Shown here one piece after another: positions 12,764 through 24,475 of a stretch of DNA of 64,000 nucleotides (the first letter of the stretch is position 1; the number at the start of each line of letters is the position of its first letter). Origin of the DNA: Diospyros lotus (Eukaryota; Streptophyta; Magnoliopsida; Ericales; Ebenaceae); assembly GCF_014633365.1 (NCBI RefSeq), contig NC_068349.1, positions 28,100,753 through 28,164,752 on the forward strand. The letters run 5' to 3'. The translations under genes were made by a program, and so were the position numbers. Below the pieces are notes generated by a model. The model was not told the origin of the DNA. It worked only from the letters and a program-made list of their open reading frames with translations, and searched no databases.

Positions 12764-12775
12764 GCTCTGATACCA
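12764..12775 (-). promoter_or_regulatory. Primer-binding site of element B (initiator tRNA-Met)
   Basis: The plus strand reads gctctgatacca, so the minus strand gives TGGTATCAGAGC, the standard PBS complementary to the 3' end of initiator tRNA-Met. It lies two bases from the LTR end at 12778 and fixes the element's orientation as minus. Confidence 0.9.
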
Positions 12776-12777
12776 AC

Positions 12778-14943
12778 TATAACACCCCAAATTTCTCGAG
12801 CATGTTATCACTTAGGATTTTGGGAATATAATTTTTTTTTTCATATCACAATAGTTTCCATACATCACACAATATCCCCAAAACCCTAATTTTCACCTTC
12901 TCAGCTTAACAAACCCAATAATCAAATAGCTAAGATAGGCGTTAAAATTTTAAATGCGGAAGCTAGATCGAACCTGATATGGTTTACAACCATAATGCTT
13001 TATTTATCATAAAATTGTTTAAGACGTCTACAAAATGTATTACATGGACATCATCTCTAGGAAGTGATAACTGAACATCTTAAACATATCCAAAGTTACA
13101 TAGGTTCGCACATAAACAAAAATATGCTAAACATGCTATAGGCAGTAAACTAAGCTTATTCTTCAGCTACCTCCTTTCCTTTAGAGCCGCTCGTCGAACC
13201 TGGAACGTTTGAATATTCCAGGGACATAGTTCAATTAGAAGATGAATCTTCTAGTGAGAAACTCCAAAGAACAGTTTATATCAATGCATGAACAAGTATA
13301 AAACGTATGAGAAAAATAATGAGAACTACTCCGATGTGCCTCGTGAACATGTTTGCCTCCTCCAACGAGAGCTTTCTCAATAATGCACACATAGCACCTC
13401 TCGGGAGGTCCCTAACCATGTCACCTCGGCCCGACCTCATAGAATTCATGCAACACCACATCCGTTGTCCCTTGGACTCACGGTCTTCCCCACGAGAGGT
13501 TTCTTGATGGCGCATGCATAGCACCTCTCGGGGGATATTTGACTTTTTCCCTCAGCCAACAACAAATAAGTGCAATAGTATGGCCACACGAATTTTATAA
13601 ATGCAACAGTTAAAAAGCCAACAGCATATATTTTTCAGAAAAATTCATTTCATACATGCAACATGATTTCACGTAAAAGAACAATAAGAGTTTACGTATT
13701 GGAACTTCACAAAACACATTTCATGCAATAAAAGTCTCTCATAAGAGAATAAAAAATAGATTTGGAGTATAGGAGTCTCACCTTGTTGGTTTATCTCTTG
13801 GATGGTACGGTTTTACTGCAAACGACCTAGGTTTTTGCAAAAAACACGCGTTTTGGTAAACCTAACCTCAAATATATTTATATAGGGTTGAGGGGAATTA
13901 AATTAGGGACAACTGAAAATTTTCATGGAAAAAGGATGTCTCATGCACCCTCACGCGTCCCGAGAAGGTGGGCCACGTGCCTTCACGCCCAACCACTTCC
14001 AGCGCGTGTAACTCACGCGCTGCCTAGCAGATTTCGGACAGCTTCATCCCATTTTCGTATTTCGGCCATAACTTCCTCATTTTAACTCCGATTCGACCCC
14101 CGTTTGAACCTACTCAACCCTATCTTCCCCCTCTACAGGATTATCAAAAAGAGGGACTTACCTCTCTTTTTTTCTGACTGATTTCGGTGAATTCCGATGA
14201 AAGCCCGCAACTCCGACGAGGCTCGTTCTCTGCCACTTCTCCTCCGCTTTCCTCCCACCTTCTTACAAAATTTTCTCTCCTTTCTCTAGAGCAAGCTTCT
14301 CCACTTAGAGTGCCTCACTCCTCAAAACTCTCTTGAATGACTTGAGAACAACCCATGGTGCCTATTTATAGATTACTTGAACCAATCATATCATGCCACT
14401 TGTCACAATTTTAGCCATGGACTCCAAAGACTTAAACCTATAATTGAATGGCTTTTCAAATCCAAAGCTAGAATGAATTTAACTTTTGAAATCCAAGCTA
14501 ATACCGCAAAGTTCTTCCAAATGATATTTTGGCCCTAATTTCAAGTCCTTAACTTTAATATTTTACCATATGAGCTTATAATTTCAGCCTTATTTCATTT
14601 GGATAATTCTCTAATTACAATTACACCCTCAAACATCAAATTTATCGAGATACTTAAAATCTCAAAATTAATAACTCAAAATTACTCAATATGTACGATT
14701 TTCGGAAAGCCCTTACTATCATTCAGTCTTTTTGGGCTACAACTTAGCTTAACCGAAAAATCTTCTCTGATTTGACTTCTTTCAATACTACCTCAATATT
14801 TTCGTCAATAACATATTGATTTCTTTAGACATCTCGGCTCTAGGGCACTCCCTACAGCTGATTCGGTCACTTGTTGCCCATTTTTCGGTATTTTAAACTC
14901 ACATAAAATACGTGGCAACCTTACGAAAATATGGGGTATTACA
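12778..14943 (-). mobile_element. 5' LTR of the old chromovirus-like gypsy element B
   Basis: A 2166-bp partner of 6164-8317. The inner terminus is TATAACACCCC (TG mutated to TA) and the outer terminus is GGGGTATTACA. It is adjacent to the PBS. It differs from the 3' LTR at many positions scattered through the repeat. With the partner LTR, PPT, PBS and the AGTGG duplications, it defines an 8780-bp element inserted into the LTR of element A. Confidence 0.9.
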
Positions 14944-14948
14944 AGTGG
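14944..14948. repeat. Target-site duplication AGTGG, right copy
   Basis: Follows the LTR terminus ...TATTACA at 14943 and matches 6159-6163. Confidence 0.85.
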
Positions 14949-15289
14949 GATCCTCATTACGAGGGGTATGGCTTGCCTCAGATAAAGTGAGTGGGTCCTT
15001 GCCTTTGGCTGTCCAGCAGCTTTGTTGTCTATGCGAGCTAAAGGATTATAGATCAGCGAGCTAAATGGTTAGGTCATCAAACTAGGAGCATTGCTAGAAG
15101 CTCATTGGATATATCGCAAGGAGCTCGCTAGAAGCCTTGCTAGGAGCTCACTTGGTTTCGCGATCTGAGCTCGGATTTCAGCAATGTATGAGCTCATTTT
15201 GACGGGCTTGCTTGTGCCTTCTAGGCCTTAAGCGATTGGGCCGGCCTATTAGACTGGGTCTAGCCCATAAGAAATGGTGCGGGAAATAT
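14949..15289 (-). mobile_element. Continuation of the split LTR of Tat element A
   Basis: This sequence resumes directly after the duplicated target site of element B, so it must be the same LTR as 5850-6163. It holds a loose array of 'gagctcgctagaagc'-type words (about 15090-15150). No coding frame is present. The outer end is not visible because a copia LTR fragment starts near 15290. Confidence 0.45.
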
Positions 15290-15531
15290 GTATAACACTG
15301 GGTAAAAGGCATTGGTTGTGGTTGAACCATTTTAAAAGCGACAATTGTAAAGGTTTGTAGTTGAGACTTCTTCAAAAGCTACCCAAGTAAGATTGGTTTG
15401 ACTAAATCATTGGTGAGAAACCAAGGTAGTGGACTAGGCATTAGCCAAACCACTATATATATTTTTATGCTGTAATTTTTAATTCTTATTTTATTTAAGT
15501 TTTTATTTTCACTCCCCCTCCTAAGCTAACA
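15290..15531 (-). mobile_element. Fragment of a SIRE/Maximus-like copia LTR
   Basis: The reverse complement starts TGTTAGCTTAGGAGGGGGAG (from 15531). It shares landmarks with the LTR at 39996-40400: CCTAGTCCACTACCTTGGTT, then CTCAACTACAAA, then AACCA..CCTTTT, in the same order. About 240 bp of the LTR start are present and the rest is missing. No duplication or partner LTR is visible. The family name is an inference from the TGTTAGCTTAAAAGGGGG-type start. Confidence 0.6.
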
Positions 15532-16290
15532 AACTCTAAAAAGTATAATAAGGGATTTTAGAGATAGAGTCAGGGTTTCAGGGTTCAAATTTTAAACCTT
15601 CAAACTATAAAACCCTGAATTTGCATTCAATTTCGAACACTATGGTTCCAAATCAAATTTAAGATACCACTGGTGGAAAGAAGAAGAAGAAGATGAAGAA
15701 GAAAAAGAGCCACCAATGCCACTTGAACTCCTATAACCACATCAGTGATAAGGTTATGTAGATGATAATGTAACTAATGACTTTAGTAACCTTTTTTGTT
15801 GCAATTTGGTATTGTCCAATCTCCCTTGGCCAACAACGGGAATGAAGAGTCCCTTACACATGGGTCGCAATAGAGAGAGTTAGAGAACTGGTGAGTTGTC
15901 TTTTTAGGAGATAAAGATAAAGGTGAGAGAAAGATCTAAACCAAAGATTGAACAAAGAGAAATATGGGTATTTTGGGTCTTAAAAAATTTAAGAGTGATA
16001 AGTTAATGAAAAGCGTAACGTGGTTTCAAAAATTAGGGTAATTGTTATATTTTATCAAACATTAGGGGTACTATTTTTAATTGTAATAAACCTCAAGCAT
16101 ACTGAGTGCATTTTTTCATTATCTTATTTAAAATATTTATCATTAAGATAATAACAAAAAAGAAAAAGGAAAGTGTAAGGAGAGCCAAATTCATATATAA
16201 GTCGGATTCAAATCGGGTAAGTCAAGTCGCTTAGTTGGCTATAAAAAGAAAGGGGGAAACCCTAAGTTCTCCCCCTTCCCCATTTCTAGC

Positions 16291-16292
<2 letters not shown>

Positions 16293-16331
<39 letters not shown>
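16293..16331. repeat. (CT)n microsatellite
   Basis: About 19 uninterrupted CT units. Confidence 0.95.
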
Positions 16332-16335
<4 letters not shown>

Positions 16336-16572
16336 AAATTGCTCTATATTTGATGAAGATATGGTGATTGACCTTTTTTTTGGCAAGTTCACAACGACAA
16401 AGGGTTTTATGTTCCATTTTTTGGTAAGTTTCCTTTAGCTTCATTTCTAATTTAATTTATGTATATATACACATATAAGTGCTTAGTAGGCTTTCAAAAA
16501 ATTAGAAGTTAAATCCTTGAAGATGCAATTCCTGGATCTTGTTGGACTTTTGATATGTTAGTCACCATGGTT

Positions 16573-16589
16573 GGGGGGGGGGGGGGGGG
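16573..16589. repeat. Poly-G run, 17 bases
   Basis: A homopolymer in unassigned DNA. Its length is likely to vary or be mis-called. Confidence 0.9.
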
Positions 16590-17474
16590 AGGAGTCTAAT
16601 GGTTAGTTTCAGCAATTGCAATCAACGACCAAGGTGCTTTGTCAATTTTTCCTAAAATTACACATGTTTGTCCAACAATTAGAACTCGGATTTATAAAAA
16701 TCCAGTTATCAGATCAATCTCATTTCTGGATATTTGAATTAACATAACAAGGTGAATCCAATGATCGATCCAGATCATTGAAATCACAAGCTAGTGGTGG
16801 TCGACAATTACGAATAGTTAAAAAAATAATTTATAGATCTACGCAAATTCAATTGTTGGATTGCTTATATTTTTAGATATGTTAATCAATTCTATTTCAG
16901 CGATCTAGTGATATCGTCAGATCACAAGAACCACTAGTCATCGATTAGCGATTAACATCCAACAGTGACACCATAATTTTTGTTGCATTTTAACATGACT
17001 AGTTAAGTAGTTGTTTGGTTCCAACAAATGGGTTTTATGCTTGGCCTTTAATGTATTGTCTTTGAAAATAATATGGGCCTTAAATAAATTGGTCTTTTAC
17101 GTTTTTATAAAGTTGAGCCTTAGTGTTCTAAAATAATACTAGCCTTAGGTCTCTAAAATTATAAATTAGCCCTCAAGTTTCTAAAACAATAAATTATGCG
17201 TCATTCTAGTGTCGAGCTTTAGAGATGGTTATGAACTACTAGGATACTAATAGGATATGCTCATTTCCTTATTTTGATACCATCATTGTGATATATGTTT
17301 TCAAATGTTATAATTGTAGACCTTCTAGCTTGATATTCCCTATTATCATTTTAATTGATTCAACATTTGTTTACCTACATATTGTGAAATAAAGATGCTT
17401 CATTGTTTTTAACTTTATTAAATATTTTTTATCTTACTTGGAAAGTGACTACTAATTCTTTAACTCTTGGATTG

Positions 17475-17486
17475 GCTCTGATACCA
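17475..17486 (-). promoter_or_regulatory. Primer-binding site adjoining a copia LTR
   Basis: Minus strand TGGTATCAGAGC (initiator tRNA-Met type) lies two bases beyond the end of the LTR at 17489. In the minus direction it follows the LTR, where a 5' LTR's PBS belongs. However, the same LTR is preceded by a PPT and pol, as a 3' LTR would be. Confidence 0.75.
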
Positions 17487-17488
17487 GA

Positions 17489-17933
17489 TGTATACAGATA
17501 TAGGATTACAAGAATGAGTGTAGAAATCCTTACAATCAAGAACTTGAAACACAGCTCTTACACAAGCACTCCACTCATAGATCTCTCGATCTCTCTCTGT
17601 TTATCAACAACAGTGATTCACACTTAAAGAAATTAGGAGGCACACATAAAGTTTCATCAAAATTATTTTTATTTTTATTTTTATTTTCCTGGCTCTACTT
17701 CTTATATATATATATATATATATGCTTTGATGACTTCAAAGAGGAGAGAATAAACGGTTAGGATAGATTTAATCAAGTTAGCGTAAGGCTATTAGAGCTG
17801 TAGTCTCTAACATCCAAAACTATGATTAACGGTTGATAGATATATCCTATCTGTTTGCCTCTTCTACCCACATGTCGATAGTCTACACATAATTTGTCAA
17901 CTCTCTCTATCAATTTTGAGACATATACTAACA
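17489..17933 (-). mobile_element. Copia LTR, minus-strand copy
   Basis: A 445-bp LTR running from TGTTAGTATATGTCTC (17933, minus) to ...CTGTATACA (17489). The inverted relative at 21949 shares the start, the TA-rich microsatellite region (17703-17722) and the end words. Just upstream (17935-17956) the minus strand reads TTGATTCAAGGTGGAATT, a typical copia polypurine tract, following pol remnants. PBS-like DNA follows on the other side, so the LTR has internal-type sequence on both flanks. Confidence 0.75.
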
Positions 17934-17998
17934 AATTCCACCTTGAATCAAAATTAATAGATTGGATGATGACTAGGGGACCTACATTGCTCACCTAC

Positions 17999-19850
17999 CT
18001 ACTTCGGAAGCACCTTGAGCAAGGATAAAGCTTGTTCAAACTTGATAATGGGAATTAATTTAGTTAACATATCTGTTGGATTGATATCAATTAAGATTTT
18101 CTCAACTTTGACCTGATCCTTAACTATAATATCTCTAACAAAATGTAATCTAACATCTATATGTTTGGTCCTATCATGGAATGCACTATTCTTAGAAAAA
18201 TGAATTTCACTTTGAGAATCACAATACACCTTAGATACTAGGCCTATTGATCCCAGCTCTTGAATGATTGATCCCCTGTAGCCACATGACCTCTTTTATT
18301 GCTTTAGTAAGAGCCACATATTCAACCTCTAATGTAGATAGGGCTACTATATGCTAGAGATTTGATTTCAAGCTTACTAGGTTCCCCTCTACTTTAAAAT
18401 CATAACCTGTTAAAGGCCTTCTTTATCAAGATCAACTACAAAATCAAAGTCACGAAAGCCTTCTATGCAGCACTTATTTTCAGTGTTTGAACTAAACACA
18501 AGTCCTTTAATTAGAGACCCTTTTAAGTACCTAAGGAGCCATTTAACAACATTCTAGTGTTCCTTGGAATGCCTACCCATAAATATTCTAACTAAACTGA
18601 CACCATAAGCAATATCAAGCCTAGTGCCTATCATTGCATACCTCAAATTGATTGCTGCATTTGAGTACAAGACACCCTTCGTATATTCTTCCTCATCCTT
18701 AGGTAATCCACCCTTAACAGCACATAGCTTGAAGTGAGGAGGTATGGGAGTAGAAACAGGTTTGTTGTTCGCCATTCCAAACACTTCCACAACCTTTTTA
18801 AGGTATTCGAATTGTGACAAGGTTAAAGTTTCTTTCTTTCTGTCCCTTATTATATCAATGCCTAGAATTCTTTTTGCTTCACCTAGGTCTTTCATCTCAA
18901 ATTCATATTTAGGTACACGATAAGCTTGCGGATTTCTTCTTTTTCTCTACATGCTATTAGCATATCATCTACATAGATCAAGAGGTATATGTACTGATTT
19001 CCCGGAAGTAGTGTATAGTACACACAATGGTCAAAATTACTTATTTTGTATATTTTCTTAAGCATAAACTCATCAAACCTCTTATACCATTGCCTTGGTG
19101 ATTGTTTCAGGTCATATAATGACCTTCCGAGTAGACATACCTTTTGTTCATTCCCCTTTTCTATAAAGCCAAGAATTTACTCCATATAGATCTTCTCATC
19201 TAAGTTTCCATAAAGGAATGTAGTCTTAACATCTAATTACTCTAGCTATAAATCCTGAAGAGCTACAAGAGCCAAGACCAAATTGATTGATGTATGTTTT
19301 ACAACAGGGGAAAATACTTCATGGTAGTTAAGTTAATTCCCTCAATCTGGGAATAACCTTTTGCAACTACCCTTTCTTTATATATACCTAGCTAGTTCTA
19401 CCCTTGGTATACCAAGCTTTCTATTAAAGATCCATTTACAACCTATAACTCTTTGATCATTACGCCTCTTAACCGGTGTCCATGTTTCATTCTTGTGCAG
19501 AGAGTTCATCTCTTCCTTCATTGCCCTAAGCCAAAAAAACCTTGTCCAGGCTTGCACAAGCTTCATTGTAACTCATAGGTTCATTTAGTTTTATTGAGTC
19601 CCCTATGTTTAAGGCATAAGTTATTATATCAACATGGGCATACCTTGATGGGGGTCTTACCTCTCTTCTTACTTTGTCTCTAGATAACATATAGTCCCTC
19701 AGGTCTTAGTCCTCACTAGATATACTAGAGCTGGGTGGATCTTATGAAGTGTTGATATCATTGGAAAAATTAGTTGAGTCATTAAGGTTAGTGTTTTCAG
19801 ATCAGGAGTTAGGAGAATTATTTTGATAATTTTCCAAGTTTGAACCTCCT
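17999..19850 (-). pseudogene. Decayed copia pol: reverse transcriptase and RNase H
   Basis: Read right to left: a pre-RT linker near 19600-19850 (SRDKVRREVRPPSRYAHVD in broken frame); RT start at 19378-19566 (MKEEMNSLHKNETW then VIGCKWIFNRK); RT/connection at 18554-18895 (MKDLGEAKRILGIDIIRD, then LSQFEYLKKVVEVFGM, then NNKPVSTPIPPHFKL); and the RNase H tail at 17999-18229 (MYCDSQSEIHFSKNSAFHD, then HIDVRLHFVRDII and NPTDMLTKLI). The FAVYVDD-type catalytic box is not readable in an open frame. These are classical Ty1/copia motifs in order. Frames are interrupted, so it is non-functional, and no gag or integrase is present. Confidence 0.88.
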
Positions 19851-19949
19851 ACTTCCACCTTGAGACTTACTTATTTCCACCTCAAACTGAAAATTATCAG
19901 TTTGATTTTCTTTATCTATTTACAGCATATTTGATATCAATCTAGTGGA

Positions 19950-20047
19950 TATGTTAACTAAATCAATTCCCATAGCCAAGTTTAAGCAAGCTTTATCCTT
20001 GCTCAAGGTGCTTCCCACATAGGTAGGTGAGCAATGCAGGTCCCTTA
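19950..20047 (+). pseudogene. End of copia RNase H, plus-strand copy (left part)
   Basis: The plus strand reads through DINLVDMLTKSIPIAKF then KQALSLLKVLPT, matching the reverse complement of 18000-18110 almost base for base. It is the 3' end of pol from a second copy of the same family in opposite orientation. It breaks off at 20047 at the left duplication of a solo LTR (CCTTA, 20043-20047) and resumes at 21904. Upstream of about 19940 the sequence belongs to the minus-strand copy. Confidence 0.8.
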
Positions 20048-21903
20048 TGTTAGTGTAGGTGCTCTAGACCCAATCAGATTGGGCATATTGTACACTGACA
20101 ATTACAATCATATTTATTATTGAATAAGGAGTTATTCAAATTCACAAGAAGCCATTCTATTAGTTTCTTGTTATTATTGTAATGACCGAATGAAACTAGA
20201 TAGAAGTCCATATGATGTATATTGTGATTAATCTATAAAGATGTGAGATGATCCATCACAGTTTCTAGACACCATTAAATGTCCCAAGTCGTAGCAATGT
20301 CAGAATAGACATTAACAATTGTGGTAAGACTTGTATGTGCTATGTTTTTGCTATGTGATAGCAATGGGGGTCTCACACCCATAGGTATGGGGATGCCTAG
20401 ACAAGTACATAGGTGACCAACGTTAGAGAACATGTCACTGGACATGACTCGACATGAGAATCCATTTTGGTTATATGTTGATGGAATTCTCTTACGAGAT
20501 GGGTGTAACTAATCCTTGGACCTGAGGTTTTCACGGTCATCTCATAAGAAGACTGGTATGCTTTGACATCATTTTGATGGGCCTAGATAAAGGCTGCACG
20601 TGGGCGATCGTTGGACATATCATGAGGCTTATGGAGATGGGTGCATAACCAAGATGGAACTTGTCTATCCCTTGATAAATGATAATGTATCTAAGGCACC
20701 TTCGGTGGATATTCACTTTAAATCCATGGCCATGGTGAAAGAGATCAATAAGGAGTTATTGATTCACTTTCTATTAAGTGAGGATATCCGGAAGATTGAA
20801 GAAAACTTATGTGAGCGTAATCAAGAAACACATCGCCAACTTGAGATCACATAGGACACATTGACTAGAGAATCATATTGCATGGTAACCATGCTCATGA
20901 AAGGTTATTTGCGGATTATGAATCCTTCTAAATAATTGGGTAGGCATAACGCCTTGCTAGAGGCTAATCTTATCTTATGTGTTCGTACCAACACATTGCC
21001 AACATATTCAGAAGCCTAATGAATCATACGCAATAGGCATGGTCCTTGGCTTAAACTAGGAGAGTGGACATATGGTTAAGTGGCACACTTCGGCAAGAAG
21101 TTGTGCCGTCGTAAGTTCTCACAGAAAAAGAACAAATAGATGTAATGACATCGATATGATGAGAGGTCGTTATAAATGAAAGAGTTTCCTAAAATGGCAA
21201 TTGATTAAATTAGGAAGGAGTTTCTAATTTAATAATTTTCTATTTGTTGGAGTGACAAATAGGAAATAATATATATTTGCGCTTAATTTAATATTTGGGT
21301 TAAATAAAGTATTTGGGCAAAATTAGATTTGAGTTAAATATTAAATATTAAATATATTTGGGCTAAATTAGATTTGGGCCAAATATTAAATTAAATATTT
21401 GGGCTTGAATTAGATTTGGACCAAATATTTAATAAATAGATTTGGCCCACTTAAGATTCTAGTTGGATTAGGATAAATGTGCCAATCCATATCCATTACA
21501 GTTCAAGAAACCCTAAAGCTTCTCTGTAAATATTCCTTTATGGGTAGCCCAAAAGAATTAATGGTTATGGTTTTTTCAAGAGTTGAAAATTTTCCATACA
21601 CTCTCTCCTGTTTTGATTCCGCATCATTTGAAACGGGAGGTTCTTTTCGTCCATATACAAGCCGCGAAGAGGAGAAGGAGCTAGCACTCCTCGCCAATAG
21701 ATGTGTGCCGCGTATCATGAGTTAGAGGTCGGACGCTTGGACGACTTGAATCCACAAACGACTCGAAAATTCAAAGGTTAGATTTATTTTATTTTGTATG
21801 TGAATGATTTGATTTTGACATTGATCCAATCGCTGGGATCGGGATAAGGTTAAAAAATTTTGAACTACGTTGCTTGCCTCGTAGCGATATTGCTTTACTT
21901 TCA
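20048..21903 (+). mobile_element. Solo LTR, family L1, inserted in the copia remnant
   Basis: 1856 bp bounded by TGTTAGTGTAGG and ...TTTACTTTCA, flanked by CCTTA at 20043-20047 and 21904-21908. Removing the insert and one CCTTA restores continuity with the inverted copia copy, which proves the boundaries. No PBS, PPT or coding sequence is inside, so it is a solo LTR left by LTR-LTR recombination, or a very small non-autonomous element. A truncated relative lies at 51345-53794. The orientation is presumed only. Confidence 0.85.
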
Positions 21904-21908
21904 CCTTA

Positions 21909-22610
21909 GTCATCATCCAATCCATCAATTTTGATTCAAGGTGGAATTTATTAGTATATGTCTCAAAAATGATAGAGACAGTCGACAAATGATTTGTAGA
22001 CTATTGACATGTAGGTAGAAGTGGGAAACAAATAGGATATATATGTCGACTGTTAATCATATGTTTAGCCATTAGAGACTGTAGGTCTAATAGCCTTACC
22101 CTAACTTTTTAAATTTATCCTAACTGTTTATTCTCTCCGCCTTGAAGTCATCAAAGCATATATATATATATATATATATAAGAAGCAATGTGAGGTGAAT
22201 AAAAAAAATAATTTTGAGGAAGCTTTATGCGTGCCTCCTAATTTCTCTAAGTGTGAATCACTTTTGTTGAGAGAGAGAGATATCTGTGAGTGGAGTGCTT
22301 GTGCAAGAGTTGTGTTTCAAGTTCTTGACTGTAAGGCTTTCTATACACATTCTTATAATCCTGTATCTGTATACTTTATAGTGGATTGACTAGGGGTAAC
22401 CCTACCGTGAGTCGGATTCGAATTGAATCCAAACACGTAATATCTGGTGTTCATTGTGTGTGTGTTTGTGGGGAAATAGTTCTTCGATTTTGTTTTCTTT
22501 CTTCTTATTCTATTTTTGTTCTTGAGTTGTTGGTCGACAGACGAGAGTCCATTAGCCGACAGATAGAGAAGGAAATTCAACATCAAGAAATAACAATTTT
22601 GACATAGTGT
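21909..22610 (+). mobile_element. Copia 3' end: polypurine tract and LTR, plus-strand copy
   Basis: After the solo LTR the copia sequence resumes with the PPT region ttgattcaaggtggaatt (about 21931-21948) and the LTR start TATTAGTATATGTCTC at 21949 (TG mutated to TA). It then runs parallel to the reverse complement of 17933-17489, up to ctgtatac near 22372. Unlike the minus copy it continues with about 230 bp typical of copia U5 (tggattgactaggggtaacc, then a 'gttcattgtgtgtgtgtttgtgggg' stretch). The right end is uncertain. It contains an (AT)n microsatellite at 22158-22180. Confidence 0.65.
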
Positions 22611-23607
22611 GATAGGTTGAATAGAATACTAGCATCCACAACAAGTTAGTATAACATGATACCGTAGACCTTAGCATGGCATGACCTCACGAAGGCTTTA
22701 TAAGACTACCTCTAATTTTTTGGAAGCTATATGTCACTGCATTACTATTAATATATCTCTGTTTAGTTTTATTAAGCTTATCAAACTGTTTACTCCATAT
22801 TATGTTTATTTGTTTTACCATTATGCTTGATTGTTATTGCAAGACTTTAATGTAATTGTGTAAAGTTAGAGTAGAGATACTTATGAGTGGACTCATTGGT
22901 AAATAGTTGAAAAGACATTATACCACTATTTATACTCTCTTATCAACATTACAATTCTCTCACTATATATTATGGTTATAGCATCTATGTTCATTTTAAC
23001 AATATTATAAAGTATAAATCTTTTTCCTTTTAGCATGATAGTCTATATTCTCTCTTAGTAGTTATAACATAACTTATATTCTGAAATCTAAATAAGAGTC
23101 CCCCTTTTAACTATTTTTTAGGGTGATTTTGATACTAGTATTGCAAATCATCTAGTATGACCTTTTGAATTCATTTCTTAATCTCGATTGACACACCCTA
23201 TGAACAGACACACTCATCCTTTTAAATCATATAAATGATACAATTATGTTCTCTTCTATAGCAAGATATATGTGGTTATGCTTTCCAATTGTATATTAAT
23301 CTTGCATGATAGATAGATTCTAAAATTTTGTATGGTGGATGGGCATCACCACCTAATTTTTGTTATCTATATAATGATATTTACTATTTTTTTTACTTTA
23401 TTTATCATATGGTTCTAGATAATTCTACAATCCTTAACTTTTTGGGGCTTATTAAGATGGAGACCACCTTATCTCCACATTAGTGCCAACCACGAGGCCC
23501 ATTTATGGGTTGTGACATCTTCACTGAAATGTTGAGCAAGTTATAGGTAATCTTTAACCAACAAGCATTTATTGAATGGAATACCGGCTTAAATTTAGTA
23601 GAGTAGT
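22611..23607. other. Unassigned AT-rich DNA without genes
   Basis: No motif-bearing frame, terminal repeat or RNA gene could be recognised in this stretch. Confidence 0.5.
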
Positions 23608-24475
23608 TTTTTGTTTTATGGGCTCACATTTTGTAGGTTGATGACAATAACCAAGAAGCATTTATGGTTTCTCATCTTGAACCTTAGGTTTCTTGTCATC
23701 TACATTCACAATCTTACTTGGTATAATCAATTCTCTAGATATTACGCTTTGTTATTGTTTGAGTGGTATGACTTGCTTGATTATAAGTTGTTTTTCATGA
23801 AACAATCAAGGAGTATATATGGACATATGTGACTCCTCAATTTGTACTTGTGGCTATGATTATTTATCTTTTCCATTACCAAGTAAGCTATACTTCTACC
23901 ATTCATTAAATTGATATCATGTGATTTATTTCCTTGACATTGTTAGTGTCCTTATCCCTCTTTCCTAGCCAAAAAGAATAAAAAACCAAGGAGAAAAATA
24001 TGGAAGAAATGAAATGGAAATATGCTTATTAATATCTTAAATTAAGGTGTTGTATGCATGTTTCTATTTATTTCCCTCTTTTTCCTTTTGGTTTTTTGTT
24101 TTCTTTTTTTGGTTATGGGAAGAAGGTAACAACATTAATAACTAGTAGTGAAACAAATTGTATGATATCAATTTAATGGTTGGTAGAGTGTGACTCACAA
24201 ATTATTGGAAGAGGAAAATAATCCTAGCCTCAAGCACAAATTGAAGAGCCGCATATGTCCATATATACTCCTTGCTTGTTGCATATGAAACAAGTTATGA
24301 TCAAGTAGGTTACCCAAATCAAAAACCATAAAATGTATTTTTCAAACTATTAATTGTACTAAGTTGGACAATAAAAGTAGATGACAAAAGGCCCAAAATA
24401 AAAACACAAGGCGTAGTAACCATAAATGCTTCTTAGTCATGTTATCAACCATAAGACTTGAGAGCATAAAACAAA
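23608..24475. repeat. Long imperfect inverted repeat (foldback)
   Basis: The left arm, about 23608-23933, and the right arm, about 24152-24475, are reverse complements over roughly 325 bp, with scattered mismatches and a spacer near 220 bp. Matching landmarks include 'aagaagcatttatggtt', 'cttgtcatctac', 'aaggagtatatatggacatatg' and 'cattaaattgatatcat'. RNA from either strand would fold into a long hairpin. It could be a foldback/MITE-type transposon or two old copies of one repeat in opposite orientation. No target-site duplication was identified. Confidence 0.8.

Larger units (their letters stand above)
15532..17474. other. Unassigned AT-rich DNA without genes
   Basis: No coding frame with recognisable motifs is present. 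It includes a (CT)19 microsatellite and a 17-base G run. Around 16030-16095 the words 'ttagggtaattgttatatttta' and 'ggggtactatttttaattgtaat' look like the edges of old small transposons, but no terminal repeats could be paired. I see nothing else. Confidence 0.5.
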
